Positions 8,580 through 23,255 of a DNA stretch of 64,000 nt are shown here, in pieces. How positions within the stretch are numbered: position 1 is the first letter of the stretch; each line of letters begins with the position of its first letter. Under the pieces are notes generated by a model that saw only the letters and a program-made list of their open reading frames with translations, was not told the origin of the DNA and searched no databases. The DNA is from Nocardia aurantia (GTDB taxonomy: Bacteria > Actinomycetota > Actinomycetes > Mycobacteriales > Mycobacteriaceae). The DNA is taken from assembly GCF_009604425.1 (NCBI RefSeq), contig NZ_WEGI01000005.1, positions 186,001-250,000 on the forward strand. Direction: 5' to 3'. Made by a program: the position numbers and the translations under genes.

Positions 8580-9523
8580 TGACCGGACAGACGACCCGCG
8601 GTGGCTCCGGCGCCCGGCGTTCGGCGTTGCTGCTGGTCGTCCCGGCCGCGCTGGTGGGGGCGGGCTGGGCCTGGATGCTGGCCGCCCCCGCTCCGGTGCA
8701 GTTCGAGGCGCCCGTCCGGGGGCTGGCCGACTGCGCCGGGGCCGCCGTGCTGGGTCTGGCCCTGCTGCCCCGGCTGCAGGGACCGGGCACCCCGCCGGCC
8801 TGGCGGCCGCTGGCCGCGCTCGCCGGCCTGTGGGCGATGCTGGAACTGGTTCTGCTCGGCTGTCAGGCGGCCGAGGTCGCGGGGGTGCCGGTGATCCGGT
8901 TGGCCGCCGCACAGTTCGGCACCTATCTGACGAAGGTCAGCACCGGGCAGGTCGGGATCGCGGTCCTGATCGGGACCGGGTCGATCGCCGCCTACAGCGC
9001 GGCGGCCTTCCGCCGGCCCGCCCGCGCGGTCGCCGACCCGGTGCTGGTGTTCGCCGCGGTGACGCTGACGCTGCGGCCGATCACCGGGCACATGTCCCAG
9101 CAGCCGTTCGGTTCGCTGCTGGCGGCCGTGCACGCTGTGGCCGCCGCGGCCTGGTTCGGGCTGCTCGTGGCGCTGGCCGTGGTGATCCGCAGCCGTGGCG
9201 ACTGGGCCGCGCTGCTGCCGCGGTATTCGCGCTGGGCGATGCCGGCCGCGCTCACGGTGACCGCGACCGGCGTCTGCAACGCGCTGGTCCGGCTCGACGG
9301 CCTGAGCCCGTTGCTCACCACCGGATACGGCCACATCCTGCTGGCGAAGACCGCGCTGCTGGTGGAGTTGCTGGTCCTCGGCTGGTGGTGGCGGCGGACC
9401 TGGGTGCCGCGCGCCGCCGCGCACCGGATCGGCGCCGAGGGTTCGCTGCGACGCGCCGTGACCGAGGTGCTCGCGATGGCGATCGTGTACGGTCTCGCCG
9501 CGGCGCTGGCGGTCACCGCCTGA
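8579..9523 (+). CDS. copD: CopD-domain membrane protein (copper transport)
   Basis: Polytopic membrane protein of 314 residues with about eight hydrophobic helices, typical of CopD/PcoD proteins that take copper across the membrane. The conserved C-terminal half contains [40 protein letters not shown] and LGWWWRR, in which the paired His residues are family hallmarks. The GTG start overlaps the TAG stop of copC (TAGTG), giving a coupled ycnI-copC-copD operon. No copper sensor gene is in the window. Confidence 0.88.
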   Translation: MTGQTTRGGSGARRSALLLVVPAALVGAGWAWMLAAPAPVQFEAPVRGLADCAGAAVLGLALLPRLQGPGTPPAWRPLAALAGLWAMLELVLLGCQAAEVAGVPVIRLAAAQFGTYLTKVSTGQVGIAVLIGTGSIAAYSAAAFRRPARAVADPVLVFAAVTLTLRPITGHMSQQPFGSLLAAVHAVAAAAWFGLLVALAVVIRSRGDWAALLPRYSRWAMPAALTVTATGVCNALVRLDGLSPLLTTGYGHILLAKTALLVELLVLGWWWRRTWVPRAAAHRIGAEGSLRRAVTEVLAMAIVYGLAAALAVTA

Positions 9524-9669
9524 CCGCGATCCGCCGCTCGGCAACACCGTTCGCCCCGCTCGGCAATACCACCTCCGGATCCGGAACAACCCGCGTCTCG
9601 AGGCATCTCGAGAATTCCGGCAGAAAGGTCTCAGGGAGCCGGAGACCCAGTCGTGGCAAGCTTGCTCCC

Positions 9670-10155
9670 GTGACCGAAACAGCAAAGACAGTCGCCACCG
9701 CCGATCTCGCGGACGAGATCGGTCCCGACATCCGGAGTTGCGACACCCAGTTCACGCAGTTCGGTGGTCGCGAGGCGTTCGCGGGCCGCATCGTCACGAT
9801 CCGCTGTTTTCAGGACAATTTGCTGGTCAAGCAGACGCTCAGCGAACCGGGCGAGGGCCGGGTACTGGTCGTCGACGGCGGCGCGAGCGTGCACACCGCG
9901 CTGGTCGGCGACATCATCGCCGGGCGCGGGGTCGCCAACGGCTGGTCGGGGGTGATCGTCAACGGCGCGGTCCGCGATTCGGCCGTGCTGCGGACCCTCG
10001 ACATCGGGGTGAAGGCGCTGGGGACCAACCCGCGCAAGAGCACGCAGACCGGATCGGGCGAACGCGATGTGCCGGTCGAATTCGGCGGCATCACCTTCAC
10101 GCCGGGCGATGTGCTCTACAGCGATCACGACGGGATCGTCGTCCGCGCCGAATGA
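9670..10155 (+). CDS. rraA: RraA family protein
   Basis: A 161-residue protein of the RraA fold. Family members act either as regulators of RNase E or as 4-hydroxy-4-methyl-2-oxoglutarate/oxaloacetate aldolases. The conserved substrate-loop pattern is present: [25 protein letters not shown] (metal and catalytic Arg-Asp) and LGTNPRKS. The Arg-Asp pair means the aldolase chemistry is retained; which role dominates cannot be told. The GTG at 9670 lies within CTCCCGTG with no strong ribosome-binding site; a short GGGAGC...GCTCCC dyad just upstream may be structural. It is convergent with the S4 gene, 11 bp away. Confidence 0.88.
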   Translation: MTETAKTVATADLADEIGPDIRSCDTQFTQFGGREAFAGRIVTIRCFQDNLLVKQTLSEPGEGRVLVVDGGASVHTALVGDIIAGRGVANGWSGVIVNGAVRDSAVLRTLDIGVKALGTNPRKSTQTGSGERDVPVEFGGITFTPGDVLYSDHDGIVVRAE

Positions 10156-10166
10156 GCGAGCGCCGG

Positions 10167-10391
10167 TCAGCCGACGGTGACGACCCGGACCTGGTGCCCG
10201 GCCAGCGCGACCACGTCACCGGAATGCAGCTGCCGGCCGCGCCGCAACTCGACCTCGTCGTTGACCCGGACCAGCCCCGAGGCGATCACCGTCTTGGCCT
10301 CCGCGCCCGACTCGATGAGGTTGGCCAGCTTCAAGAATTGCCCGAGGCGAATGACGTCGTCATCGATCGGCACATCGACTGGATCCGACAT
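10167..10391 (-). CDS. Small S4-domain RNA-binding protein
   Basis: A 74-residue single-domain protein of the YbcJ/YaaA-like S4 group. The S4 signature is seen in [20 protein letters not shown] (residues about 14-33), then [15 protein letters not shown] with the conserved NG/ND-Arg loop, and a final [14 protein letters not shown] strand. It binds structured RNA, perhaps the ribosome; the exact partner is unknown. The start is the ATG at 10391, with AAGGT upstream. Its 5' end abuts that of lysX on the other strand, so the two promoters must overlap or lie within the coding ends. Confidence 0.85.
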   Translation of the reverse strand: MSDPVDVPIDDDVIRLGQFLKLANLIESGAEAKTVIASGLVRVNDEVELRRGRQLHSGDVVALAGHQVRVVTVG

Positions 10392-10527
10392 GGGTACATC
10401 TTTACCTTCCCGCACGGGAGGAACCGAATCCGACCCCCGCGACCGGGAAGTCGCCGAGCCGGGCGGCGGCGCGGACATACCCGACGACCTTCTGCGATCG
10501 AGTGAGGACAACATTCACACTGGTTCG

Positions 10528-13500
10528 GTGACGTCGACGCAGGACCGGCAGTACGGCACTGCCACCCCACCGCCCGCCGAGCCGGGCGACCGGGGAGGCC
10601 CGGATTCGCCGGAGGTGCCGCATCGCGGCCACGGCCGGTTCGGCGAGGTGCCACACCTAGCGGGACTGGTGCTGGGAATCTTCGCGGTCCTGTGCGCGCT
10701 GTGGAGCATCTCCCCCGGGCTGCGATACATCATCGCGGTGCCGCGGCGGTACATCGACGCCTACTACTTCGACGCCCCGGAGACCAGCCTGGTCTGGGCC
10801 CTGGTGATCGGGCTGCTGGCCGGCGCGACCGCGGGCCGCAAACGCATCGCCTGGTGGCTGGTCGTGGGCTATATGGCCCTGTTCGCGGTCGCCAACACCC
10901 TCGACTTCACCGACGAGCGGGACTGGAACGCGCTGGCCGCGTTCGTCGTCCACGCGGTGGTGGTGGTCCTGCTGGTCGCCGCGTGGCCCGAGTTCTACAC
11001 CCAGGTGCGGCGCGGCGCGGTGTGGAAGGCGCTCGGCGTGCTGGCCGGCGGGCTGGCGATCGGCTGGCTGCTGGGCTGGGGGCTGGTGGAGCTGTTCCCC
11101 GGCAGCCTGCCGCGCGGCGTGGAACGCCCGCTGTGGGCGCTCGCGAAGGTCACCGCGACGATCCTGGTGGACACCGACAACTTCGACGGCAGCCCCCGGC
11201 ACTGGGTGAATCTGCTGCTCGGCCTGTTCGGCGCGATGGCGCTGCTGACGGCCGCGACCGTCCTGTTCCGATCGCAGCGGTCCTCGAACGCGATGACCGG
11301 AGTCGACGAGTCGGCGCTGCGCGGCCTGCTGGAACGCTCCGATGTCGAGGATTCGCTGGGCTACTTCGCGACCCGCCGCGACAAGGCGGTGGCGTTCGCG
11401 CCGAGCGGCAAGGCGGCGGTCACCTACCGGGTGGAACTCGGGGTATGTCTGGCCTCCGGCGATCCGATCGGGTTGCGCGAGGCGTGGCCGCAGGCGGTCG
11501 ACGCCTGGCTGCGGGTCGCCGATCAGTACGGCTGGGCGCCGGCCGTGATGGGCGCGAGCGAACTCGGCGCCAACGCCTATCGCCGCGCCGGGCTGTCGGC
11601 GCTGCGGCTCGGCGACGAGGCGATCCTGGACACCCGCGCGTTCTCGCTGGCGGGCCCGGACATGAAACAGGTCCGGCAGGCCGCCAATCGGTTGCGCAAG
11701 CACGGCATCACGGTCCGGATCCGGCGGCACAGCGAACTGTCCGGCGCGGAACTGCGGCGAGTCATCGCCCGCGCCGACACCTGGCGCGACACCGAGACCG
11801 AGCGCGGTTTCTCGATGGCCCTGGGCCGCCTCGGCGATCCGCTCGACGGCAACTGCCTGCTGGTCGAGGCGGTCGGTCCCGCGACCCCCGACGCCGGGGT
11901 GGGCGACGACGGCGACGGCCGGGTGTGGGGCATGCTGTCGCTGGTGCCGTGGGGCCGCACCGGCGTCTCGCTGGACCTGATGCGCCGGGATCCCCAGGGG
12001 CCCAACGGAATCATGGAACTGATGATCTCCCAGCTGGCGCTCACCTCGGAGCAGTACGGGATCACCCGGGTCTCGCTGAACTTCGCGGTGTTCCGCTCGG
12101 TGTTCGAGGAGGGCGGCCGGATCGGCGCCGGCCCGGTGCTGCGGCTGTGGCGCGGAGTGCTGATGTTCTTCTCCCGCTGGTGGCAGCTGGAGGCGCTGTA
12201 CCGCTCCAACGTGAAGTACCAGCCGCTGTGGGTGCCGCGCTTCCTGTTGTTCGAGGAGCGCCGCCAACTGCTGCGGGTCGGCGTCGCGAGCGCGCTGGCC
12301 GAAGGTTTCCTGCCGCGCTTCGGTAAACAGCCCGACGCCATGGAGCACACCGGCCTGCATCCGTCGGTGCCCGCGGCGCTGTGCGGACTGCACGCCGACG
12401 GCAGTCCGCCGGAGTTGCCGCCCGCGGAACGGCGGCAGGCCGTCGCCCGCCGGCCCGAACAGGTCCGGGTCCGGATGGACAAGGTGCGGCGGCTCGCGGA
12501 GACCGGGATGGACGCCTATCCGGTGGCCTATCCCCCGACCCACACCATCGCCTCGGCCCGGCGCTCACCGAAGGGCACCACGGTGCGGGTCTGCGGGCGG
12601 CTGCTGCGCATCCGGGACTACGGCGGCGTCATGTTCGCCCTGTTGCGGGACTGGTCCGGGGAGATCCAGCTCGTCATCGACCGTGGCCGGGTCGGCCCGG
12701 CGCGACTACACGAATTCGACGAATTCTTCGACCTGGGCGATCTGATCGAGGTCAGCGGCCAGATCGGCGAGAGCCACAGTCGCGAACTCTCGCTGCTGGC
12801 CGTCGACTGGCGGATGATCGGCAAATGCCTGCACCCGCTGCCCGACAAGTGGCGCGGTCTGGCCGATCCGGAGGCCCGGGTCCGGCAGCGCTACGTCGAC
12901 ATGGCGATCAGCACCGACACCCGCGAGGTGCTCGCCAAGCGCAGCGCGGTGATGAAATCGCTGCGGGACACCCTCACCCTCTGGGGCTTCCTGGAGGTGG
13001 AGACACCGGTGCTGCAGCAGGTGCACGGCGGCGCCAACGCCACGCCGTTCGCCACCCACATCAACGCCTACGACCTGGATCTCTACCTGCGCATCGCGCC
13101 GGAGCTGTACCTGAAGCGGCTGTGCGTCGGCGGCGTGGAGAAGGTGTTCGAACTGGGCCGGGTGTTCCGCAACGAGGGCGTGGACTTCAGCCACAACCCG
13201 GAGTTCACGATCCTGGAGGCGTACGAGGCGCACAGCGACTACGAGCGCATGATGCACGCCTGCCGGCAGCTGATCCAGAACGCCGCGACCGCCGCCAACG
13301 GCCATTGCGTGGCAATGCGGCCGCAACCGGACGGCACCCTCGCCGAGGTGGACATCTCCGGCGACTGGGCGGTGCGCACGGTGCACGGCGCCATCTCGGA
13401 CGCGCTGGCCGAAACCGTCACCCCCGACACCGATCTGGAACGACTACGGGTGCTCTGCGACAAGGCGGGCGTGCCGTACCAGTACGGCTGGGACGCGGGT

Positions 13501-13917
13501 CAGGTGGTGCTGGAGATGTACGAGCATCTGGTGGAGTCCCGGACCGAACTGCCGACCTTCTACATCGACTTCCCCACCTCGGTGTCGCCGCTGACCCGCG
13601 CCCATCGGCGCATCCCGGGCGTGGCCGAACGCTGGGATCTGGTCGCCTGGGGGGTGGAACTCGGCACCGCGTACAGCGAGCTGACCAACCCCCTGGAGCA
13701 GCGCGATCGGCTCACCGAGCAGTCGATGCTCGCCGCCGGCGGCGATCCGGAGGCGATGGAACTCGACGAGGACTTCCTGCAGGCCCTGGAATTCGCGATG
13801 CCGCCGACCGGCGGGCTGGGTGTCGGCGTGGACCGCGTGGTCATGCTGATCACCGGTCGCAGCATCCGTGAGACGCTGCCGTTCCCGCTGGTCAAACCCC
13901 GGACCTCGCAGGGCTGA
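10528..13917 (+). CDS. lysX: Bifunctional lysylphosphatidylglycerol synthetase / lysyl-tRNA synthetase LysX
   Basis: LysX charges tRNA-Lys with its own synthetase domain and moves lysine onto phosphatidylglycerol, lowering envelope negative charge and giving resistance to cationic peptides. About 1129 residues; M. tuberculosis LysX is 1172. Order: an N-terminal membrane region of six or seven helices (about 40-260), a DUF2156 aminoacyl-transfer domain (about 260-560; [24 protein letters not shown]), an anticodon-binding OB fold (about 680), and a class II LysRS core with [14 protein letters not shown] and [17 protein letters not shown]. The GTG at 10528 (VTSTQD) matches the mycobacterial N-terminal pattern. 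An in-frame ATG at 10390 would overlap the divergent S4 gene and is less likely. No domain is missing. Confidence 0.95.
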   Translation: MTSTQDRQYGTATPPPAEPGDRGGPDSPEVPHRGHGRFGEVPHLAGLVLGIFAVLCALWSISPGLRYIIAVPRRYIDAYYFDAPETSLVWALVIGLLAGATAGRKRIAWWLVVGYMALFAVANTLDFTDERDWNALAAFVVHAVVVVLLVAAWPEFYTQVRRGAVWKALGVLAGGLAIGWLLGWGLVELFPGSLPRGVERPLWALAKVTATILVDTDNFDGSPRHWVNLLLGLFGAMALLTAATVLFRSQRSSNAMTGVDESALRGLLERSDVEDSLGYFATRRDKAVAFAPSGKAAVTYRVELGVCLASGDPIGLREAWPQAVDAWLRVADQYGWAPAVMGASELGANAYRRAGLSALRLGDEAILDTRAFSLAGPDMKQVRQAANRLRKHGITVRIRRHSELSGAELRRVIARADTWRDTETERGFSMALGRLGDPLDGNCLLVEAVGPATPDAGVGDDGDGRVWGMLSLVPWGRTGVSLDLMRRDPQGPNGIMELMISQLALTSEQYGITRVSLNFAVFRSVFEEGGRIGAGPVLRLWRGVLMFFSRWWQLEALYRSNVKYQPLWVPRFLLFEERRQLLRVGVASALAEGFLPRFGKQPDAMEHTGLHPSVPAALCGLHADGSPPELPPAERRQAVARRPEQVRVRMDKVRRLAETGMDAYPVAYPPTHTIASARRSPKGTTVRVCGRLLRIRDYGGVMFALLRDWSGEIQLVIDRGRVGPARLHEFDEFFDLGDLIEVSGQIGESHSRELSLLAVDWRMIGKCLHPLPDKWRGLADPEARVRQRYVDMAISTDTREVLAKRSAVMKSLRDTLTLWGFLEVETPVLQQVHGGANATPFATHINAYDLDLYLRIAPELYLKRLCVGGVEKVFELGRVFRNEGVDFSHNPEFTILEAYEAHSDYERMMHACRQLIQNAATAANGHCVAMRPQPDGTLAEVDISGDWAVRTVHGAISDALAETVTPDTDLERLRVLCDKAGVPYQYGWDAGQVVLEMYEHLVESRTELPTFYIDFPTSVSPLTRAHRRIPGVAERWDLVAWGVELGTAYSELTNPLEQRDRLTEQSMLAAGGDPEAMELDEDFLQALEFAMPPTGGLGVGVDRVVMLITGRSIRETLPFPLVKPRTSQG

Positions 13918-13965
13918 GCCGGGTCCGTGGCGACCGGGCGAATCGGGTACGGCACAGTGAATGAC

Positions 13966-14589
13966 ATGCAACTCGTCTTCGTTCGCCACGCCCAGCCGCA
14001 ACGGGTGGTCACGTCCACCGGGATCGCCGACCCGGAACTGACCGACATCGGCTGGGCCCAGGCCGCGCGGGTGCCCGCGGCGCTGGCCCACCATCGGATC
14101 GCCCGGGTGGTGAGCAGCCCGCAGCGCCGGGCCCGCGAGACCGCGGCGCCGCTGGCGGAGAAGCTCGGCCTGGAGGTCGAGATCGTCGACGGGCTCGCGG
14201 AATACGATCTCGGCTTGCCGCTGTATCTGCCGATCGAACAGGCCCGCGACAGCGACCTGAACACCCAGGCGGCCTACGAGCGGATCAAGGCGGGCTACCT
14301 GCCGGAGTCGATCGACGGTCCCGCATTCGTCGCCCGGGTGCGGGCGGCCGTCGACGAGGTGATCGCGGCGGCGGATCCGGCGGATACCGTGGTGGCCTTC
14401 GCGCACGGCGGCGTGGTCAACACCACGCTGGCACATCTGCTGAAACTGGAACTGCCGTTGACCTTTCCGATCGACTACTGCTCGATCACCCGGATCCTGC
14501 AGTCGCGCACCGGCCGTCGCACGGTGGCCACGGTCAACGAGAACGGTCACGTCTGGGACCTGCTGCCGCGCAACCTGTCCCAGTCCTGA
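13966..14589 (+). CDS. Histidine phosphatase family protein
   Basis: A phosphoglycerate-mutase-like phosphatase of about 207 residues. The phospho-acceptor His is in FVRHAQPQR at the very N terminus. Further family marks are SSPQRRARETAAPLAE and the second catalytic His in VVAFAHGGVVNTTL near 145. The third position of the RHG motif is Ala instead of Gly, common in this subgroup. Substrate unknown. The chosen ATG gives the canonical MQLVFVRH start. A GTG 9 nt upstream, directly after TACGGCACA, could be used as a leaderless start. It follows lysX by about 50 bp and may share its transcript. Confidence 0.85.
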   Translation: MQLVFVRHAQPQRVVTSTGIADPELTDIGWAQAARVPAALAHHRIARVVSSPQRRARETAAPLAEKLGLEVEIVDGLAEYDLGLPLYLPIEQARDSDLNTQAAYERIKAGYLPESIDGPAFVARVRAAVDEVIAAADPADTVVAFAHGGVVNTTLAHLLKLELPLTFPIDYCSITRILQSRTGRRTVATVNENGHVWDLLPRNLSQS

Positions 14590-14701
14590 TCCGGAGCACG
14601 GTTCCCAGCGATCTACCAGCGCACTGCTAATTCGATCAAAGCATGGCCCGGTTACATGGTTCGTGTGGCCGCCGGATCGGCGGCCGACCGACAGAGAGGC
14701 C

Positions 14702-14992
14702 ATGACGTTGCTTTCCACCCTGAAGTCCCGCCGGATGGCGGCCCGTATCGCCGTCGCCGGCATCGTGCTCGCCGCCCCGCTGACCGCGCTCGCCGTGTCC
14801 GCGTCCGCCGCCACCCCGGATTCGCCGCAGACCGCGATCGCCATCGACTGGGATCATGATCACGACGGCGGCCCCGGCGATCACCACGACGGCGGCCCGG
14901 GCGATCACCGCGACGGCCCGCGCGACGACCACGGCCGCCCCGGCCCGGATCAGCCGCTGCCGCCGCTGCCGCCCACCGGTTCGTTCGGCTGA
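14702..14992 (+). CDS. Small secreted Asp/His/Gly-rich protein (paralogue A)
   Basis: A 96-residue protein with no recognised family. A twin-basic N region and a hydrophobic core (ARIAVAGIVLAAPLTALAV) form a signal peptide, with a likely cut after ASA-A. The mature part of about 60 residues starts with a short conserved stretch (TAIAIDWDHDHD), continues as Gly/Asp/His-rich repeats (GGPGDHHD, GGPGDHRD) and ends in PPTGSFG. The dense His/Asp suggests metal binding outside the cell (inference). AGAGAGG lies 3-9 bp before the ATG. It is a clear paralogue of the gene at 15245: same start region, same DWDHDH block and same last seven residues. Confidence 0.75.
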   Translation: MTLLSTLKSRRMAARIAVAGIVLAAPLTALAVSASAATPDSPQTAIAIDWDHDHDGGPGDHHDGGPGDHRDGPRDDHGRPGPDQPLPPLPPTGSFG

Positions 14993-15032
14993 TATCCGCC
15001 GATCGGCCGCCGTCGAATCCGAACGGTGACAA

Positions 15033-15064
15033 CGAGAGCCACATCCACGCGGATGTGGCTCTCG
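15033..15064 (+). terminator. Hairpin after paralogue A
   Basis: A perfect 14-bp stem (15033-15046 with 15051-15064) and a 4-nt loop begin 40 nt after the stop, followed by GCATTT. A strong factor-independent-type hairpin that separates the two paralogues. Confidence 0.75.
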
Positions 15065-15244
15065 GCATTTCAGAGGCCTGCACGCGAAATTCGTTGGCGC
15101 ATTTAGGACATCACGTCAAGTCGTCGGCTCCGATTCCCAGCGGACTTTAAGGTTGATCGCACGTGTCGTTCAGAAATCCACCCTTGCATGGAGAACCATG
15201 AGCCGCCGCACAGGCGTGACTCATGTTCTCGACAGAAAGGCATT

Positions 15245-15604
15245 GTGTTGCGCTCCACCAAGACAACCGGCCGCCGGATGACGGCCCGCATCGCGGTCGC
15301 CGGCGCCCTGCTGGCCGCACCGCTGGCCGCGGTCGCCGCGCCGGCACTGGCCGCCACCGACGACGCCACCCCGAATGCCGTCGCGATCGACTGGGACCAC
15401 GACCACGATCACGGTCCGTGGGACCGCGACCACGACCACGGTCCCTGGGATCACGACCGCGACCACGGTCCCTGGGACCGCGACCACGACCGCGACCACG
15501 GTCCCTGGGATCACGATCACGACGGCCCGTGGGACCACGACCGTGGCCCCGGCCCGTGGCCGGGCGGCCCCGGCTTCCCGCCGCCCACCGGCTCGTTCGG
15601 CTGA
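15245..15604 (+). CDS. Small secreted Asp/His/Trp-rich repeat protein (paralogue B)
   Basis: A 119-residue relative of the gene at 14702. The signal peptide (TARIAVAGALLAAPLAAVAA, likely cut after PALA) is followed by NAVAIDWDHDHDHGPWD and four or five units of the form D(R/H)DHDHGPWD, then GPGPWPGG and the shared C terminus PPTGSFG. The Trp-Asp-His pattern at regular spacing could form repeated metal sites (inference). GTG at 15245 is chosen by alignment with the paralogue (both continue TTG-nn-TCCACC) and an AGAAAGG site 4 nt upstream. It has its own upstream region and downstream hairpin, so it is expressed as a separate unit. Confidence 0.72.
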   Translation: MLRSTKTTGRRMTARIAVAGALLAAPLAAVAAPALAATDDATPNAVAIDWDHDHDHGPWDRDHDHGPWDHDRDHGPWDRDHDRDHGPWDHDHDGPWDHDRGPGPWPGGPGFPPPTGSFG

Positions 15605-15647
15605 CGAATACCGCAGGCGCCCGGTAGTTTCCGGTCGCCGAGAACAG

Positions 15648-15680
15648 CGAAGGCCACTCCCGCAACGGGAGTGGCCTTCG
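15648..15680. terminator. Bidirectional hairpin between paralogue B and the cutinase gene
   Basis: A perfect 14-bp inverted repeat (15648-15661 with 15667-15680) with a 5-nt loop lies between two convergent genes and can end transcripts from both sides. Confidence 0.8.
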
Positions 15681-15697
15681 GTGTATATCGCGGCGGA

Positions 15698-16618
15698 TCA
15701 GACCATGCCGGCGATCCAGTTGTGCATCCAGCCGATCGCGGACTGCCCGCCGTCGACCCGGTAGAAGCCGTAGGAGGTGTGCGCGCCGGAACCGTAGAAG
15801 TCGGTGAGCTGCTGCATCCGTTCCTTGTTGGCGTCCTCGGTGAGCTGCGAGCCCAGGGTGGCCACGCCGCCGTGCGCCATCAGGTCGCCGATGATCGAAC
15901 CGGCCTCCATCTGGTAGCGCCACAGGTTGAGCGGGCTCGGGTCCGACGCCTGGGCCAGGAAGCCCGCCATCCGGAACAGGTAGTCCGTGTCGTCGGTGGC
16001 GCAGTACAGATCGCCTTCGGCGCAGATGGTCCGTACCCGGTCGCTGAGGAAGCCGAAGCCACCCACCCGCGGCCCACCGGCGCCGGCCCCGCCGACCAAC
16101 GGGCCGACCTGGACATCGGTCGGCGACCGCCGCGGATCGGAGATCAGGCCCACGCCGGCCACCCGGGCGGGCGGCACCACGCCGATTCCGGTACCGATCT
16201 CGGCCGCGAGGTCACCCGCGGCATCGGCGCCCTGGCTGTACCCGACGATGGCGAAACGCGTTGCTCCGCAACGGGCTGCCATGCTGCCGATCAGACCGCG
16301 CGCGTTGTCGACGGCCTGCTTCTTGGACGCACCGTAGATATCGCCCTCCCACGGGAAGGCGGTGGCGGCGTAATCGACGTAGTCGACGTCCACCGACCCC
16401 GGCAGCCCGCGAGTCACACCGGCGAGCATGCCCGGACCGGACATGTCCTCCGGGCGATCCTTACCGGTCTCCCAGGTACCGGGGATCGCAACAACATACA
16501 GATCGGGGCAACCCGGATCGGCTGCCGCGGCACCACTTCCGAACGCGACACCGGTCATCGAGCCCAGCGCTGTAGCCGCGGCCACTGCGGTGGCGGCAGC
16601 AATCCTCTTCAACCGCAT
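15698..16618 (-). CDS. Secreted cutinase-family serine esterase
   Basis: An alpha/beta hydrolase of 306 residues, secreted by a signal peptide (LKRIAAATAVAAATALGSMTG, cut near AAA-DPG). Cutinases cleave polyester or lipid esters. The nucleophile Ser is in GYSQGAD (about residue 128), the catalytic Asp in the Cys-bracketed motif CAEGDLYC (about 217-224), and a His lies downstream near MAHGG. The Cys pair CPDLY...RCGA fits the usual first disulphide. Longer than single-domain cutinases (about 220), with a C-terminal extension of about 50 residues (NKERMQQLTDFYGSG) as in mycobacterial Culp-type proteins. The ATG start is the first before the signal core. Monocistronic. Confidence 0.9.
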   Translation of the reverse strand: MRLKRIAAATAVAAATALGSMTGVAFGSGAAAADPGCPDLYVVAIPGTWETGKDRPEDMSGPGMLAGVTRGLPGSVDVDYVDYAATAFPWEGDIYGASKKQAVDNARGLIGSMAARCGATRFAIVGYSQGADAAGDLAAEIGTGIGVVPPARVAGVGLISDPRRSPTDVQVGPLVGGAGAGGPRVGGFGFLSDRVRTICAEGDLYCATDDTDYLFRMAGFLAQASDPSPLNLWRYQMEAGSIIGDLMAHGGVATLGSQLTEDANKERMQQLTDFYGSGAHTSYGFYRVDGGQSAIGWMHNWIAGMV

Positions 16619-17134
16619 ACTGCTCCAGTTCAGCCAGCCCCGACCCTGGGGCTTCCGACCATGTTTGGGTGATCATCGTGTCGGCGCGGAATGGCAGTGT
16701 GGTTAACGTTCGTGAAACTGGTTACCCGCTACCTGTACCCCGTCGGCGATCTCCGCGAACAGCATAAACGGTCGGCGGCATCCCCGCTCGTCACCACGGC
16801 GCGTTTCGGCGATACACACAGCGGCCGTGGCGAATCGCTGTCGATCCGCCGAGGCCGAAAGGCGACATCCCCGCGGATCGAAAGCCGCGGGGATGTCGTG
16901 TTCCCGCTGTGATCGGCAACCGCGAGCGCCGAGTCGTCGCGGTGCGACGGTATTCGGTTATCGCCGGGCAACATTGCCCGGCCCAGCTCGGCGGCGGTTG
17001 CCGGATAGTCGCTGCGCGACGGTACCGGACTATCGCGCCGCGACGGTGCCGATTACCGCTGCGACGGTGCCCGACTATCGCTTTACCGCTGCGACGGTGC
17101 CCGACTATCGCTTTACCGCGGCGACGGTGCCCGA
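16619..17134. other. Gene-free stretch between cutinase and gltD
   Basis: About 515 bp with no convincing reading frame. It holds the probable cutinase promoter next to 16620-16760 (AT-richer), a strong hairpin at 16863-16898 and, next to gltD, degenerate copies of a 30-bp unit. The open frames here show no family signal and run through the repeats. Confidence 0.5.
16863..16898 (-). terminator. Hairpin downstream of gltBD
   Basis: A perfect 14-bp stem (16863-16876 with 16885-16898) with an 8-nt loop. It is the first strong hairpin after gltD on the minus strand and probably ends the gltBD transcript. Confidence 0.6.
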
Positions 17135-17147
17135 CTATCGCTGCGCG
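17058..17147. repeat. 30-bp tandem repeat at the 3' end of gltD
   Basis: Two near-identical 30-bp units at 17058-17087 and 17088-17117, and a third at 17118-17147 that runs into gltD. The unit core GCGACGGTGCCCGACTATCG contains the gltD stop (TAG on the minus strand). More diverged copies reach back to about 17005. The array looks like serial duplication of the end of gltD. Confidence 0.8.
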
Positions 17148-18596
17148 ACGGCGGTGGGCGTGATCGGCGCGGGCAGCGCGCTCTCGCCCTCCAGGTACCG
17201 ATCCGTCGCGGCGGCGGCGGAACGGCCCTCGGCGATGGCCCACACGATCAGCGACTGGCCGCGACCCATGTCACCGGCCACGAACACGCCGGGAACCGTT
17301 GTCTGCCAGTTGCTGTCGCGCATGACGTTGCCGCGCTGGTCGTAGCCGATGCCCAGATCCTGGAGCAGGCCCGGCTTCTGCGGGCCGACGAAGCCCATCG
17401 CCAGCAGCACCAGATCGGCCTCGAGGGTGAAGTCGGTACCCTCGACCTTCTCGAAGCGGCCGTTGACCATGGTCACTTCGTGCGCCTGCAGCCCGGTGAC
17501 CTTGCCGTCCGCGCCGACGAACCGCTCGGTGTTGACCGAGTAGACGCGCTCACCGCCCTCTTCGTGTGCCGAGGACACCCGGTACATCAGCGGGTAGGTC
17601 GGCCACGGGGTGGAATCGGCCCGCGCGGCCGGCGGCCGCGGCATGATCTCGAACTGGTGCACGCTCTCGGCGCCCTGCCGGTGCGAGGTGCCCAGGCAGT
17701 CCGCGCCGGTGTCGCCACCGCCGATGATCACGACCTTCTTGCCCTTGGCGTGAATGGGCGGCAGCCCGTCCGCGTCGGCGATGTCGTCGCCGAGTTGAAC
17801 CCGGTTGGCCTGCGGCAGGAATTCCATCGCCTGGTGCACGCCGTCGAGATCCCGGCCCGGCACCGGCAGATCGCGAGCGATCGTCGAGCCACCGGCCAGC
17901 ACCACCGCGTCGTACCGCTCCCGCAGCTGGGCCGCGGTGATGTCGACGCCCACGTTCACCCCGGTCTTGAAGATGGTGCCCTCGGCCTCCATCTGCGCGA
18001 TCCGGCGGTCGATGAACCGCTTCTCCATCTTGAATTCCGGGATGCCGTACCGCATCAGGCCGCCGATGCGGTCGTCGCGCTCGAACACCGTGACCGTGTG
18101 GCCGGCCCGGGTCAGCTGCTGCGCGGCGGCCAGGCCGGCGGGGCCGGAACCCACGACCGCGACCCGCTTACCGGTCAGTCGCGTCGGGTAGACCGGCTGC
18201 ACCCAGCCCTCGTCGAAGGCGTTCTCGATGAGCTCGACCTCGACCTGCTTGATGGTCACCGGATCCTGGTTGATGCCGAGCACGCACGACGCCTCGCACG
18301 GCGCCGGGCACAACCGCCCGGTGAACTCCGGGAAGTTGTTGGTGGCGTGCAGGCGATCGATACCGTCGCGCCACCGGCCCTTGTACACCAGGTCGTTCCA
18401 CTCGGGAATCAGGTTGCCCAGCGGGCAACCGTTGTGGCAGAACGGGATACCGCAATCCATGCAGCGGCTGGCCTGGGTCGACAGCGTGTCGTGCGAGAAC
18501 TTGTCCTCGTAGACCTCTTTCCAGTCCAGCAGGCGAAGCGGCACCGGACGGCGCTTCGGCAGTTCCCGGCTCGTGTGCTTCAGGAATCCCTGTGCG

Positions 18597-18604
<8 letters not shown>
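17135..18604 (-). CDS. gltD: Glutamate synthase small subunit (beta)
   Basis: NADPH-oxidising subunit of glutamate synthase, feeding electrons to GltB for conversion of 2-oxoglutarate and glutamine to two glutamates. 489 residues, normal length. Two N-terminal Cys clusters, [13 protein letters not shown] (about 47-59) and [12 protein letters not shown] (about 98-109), bind 4Fe-4S centres. The FAD site is [17 protein letters not shown] (about 150). The NADPH site is [16 protein letters not shown] (about 290), and MGFVGP near the end contacts FAD. The start is GTG at 18604 ([11 protein letters not shown]), overlapping the end of gltB by 8 bp, so the two are translationally coupled. Confidence 0.96.

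Positions 18605-23255
<4,651 letters not shown>

Noticed and set aside
10390..10527. N-terminal extension of LysX from ATG 10390
   Set aside because: It would overlap the first bases of the divergent S4 gene, leaving no promoter room, and lacks similarity; kept only as an alternative.
14966..14992. LPPTG in the first Asp/His-rich protein as a sortase signal
   Set aside because: No hydrophobic segment or basic tail follows, and the paralogue has PPPTG.
17058..17147. CRISPR array
   Set aside because: The 30-bp units are directly adjacent with no spacers, and no cas genes are present.
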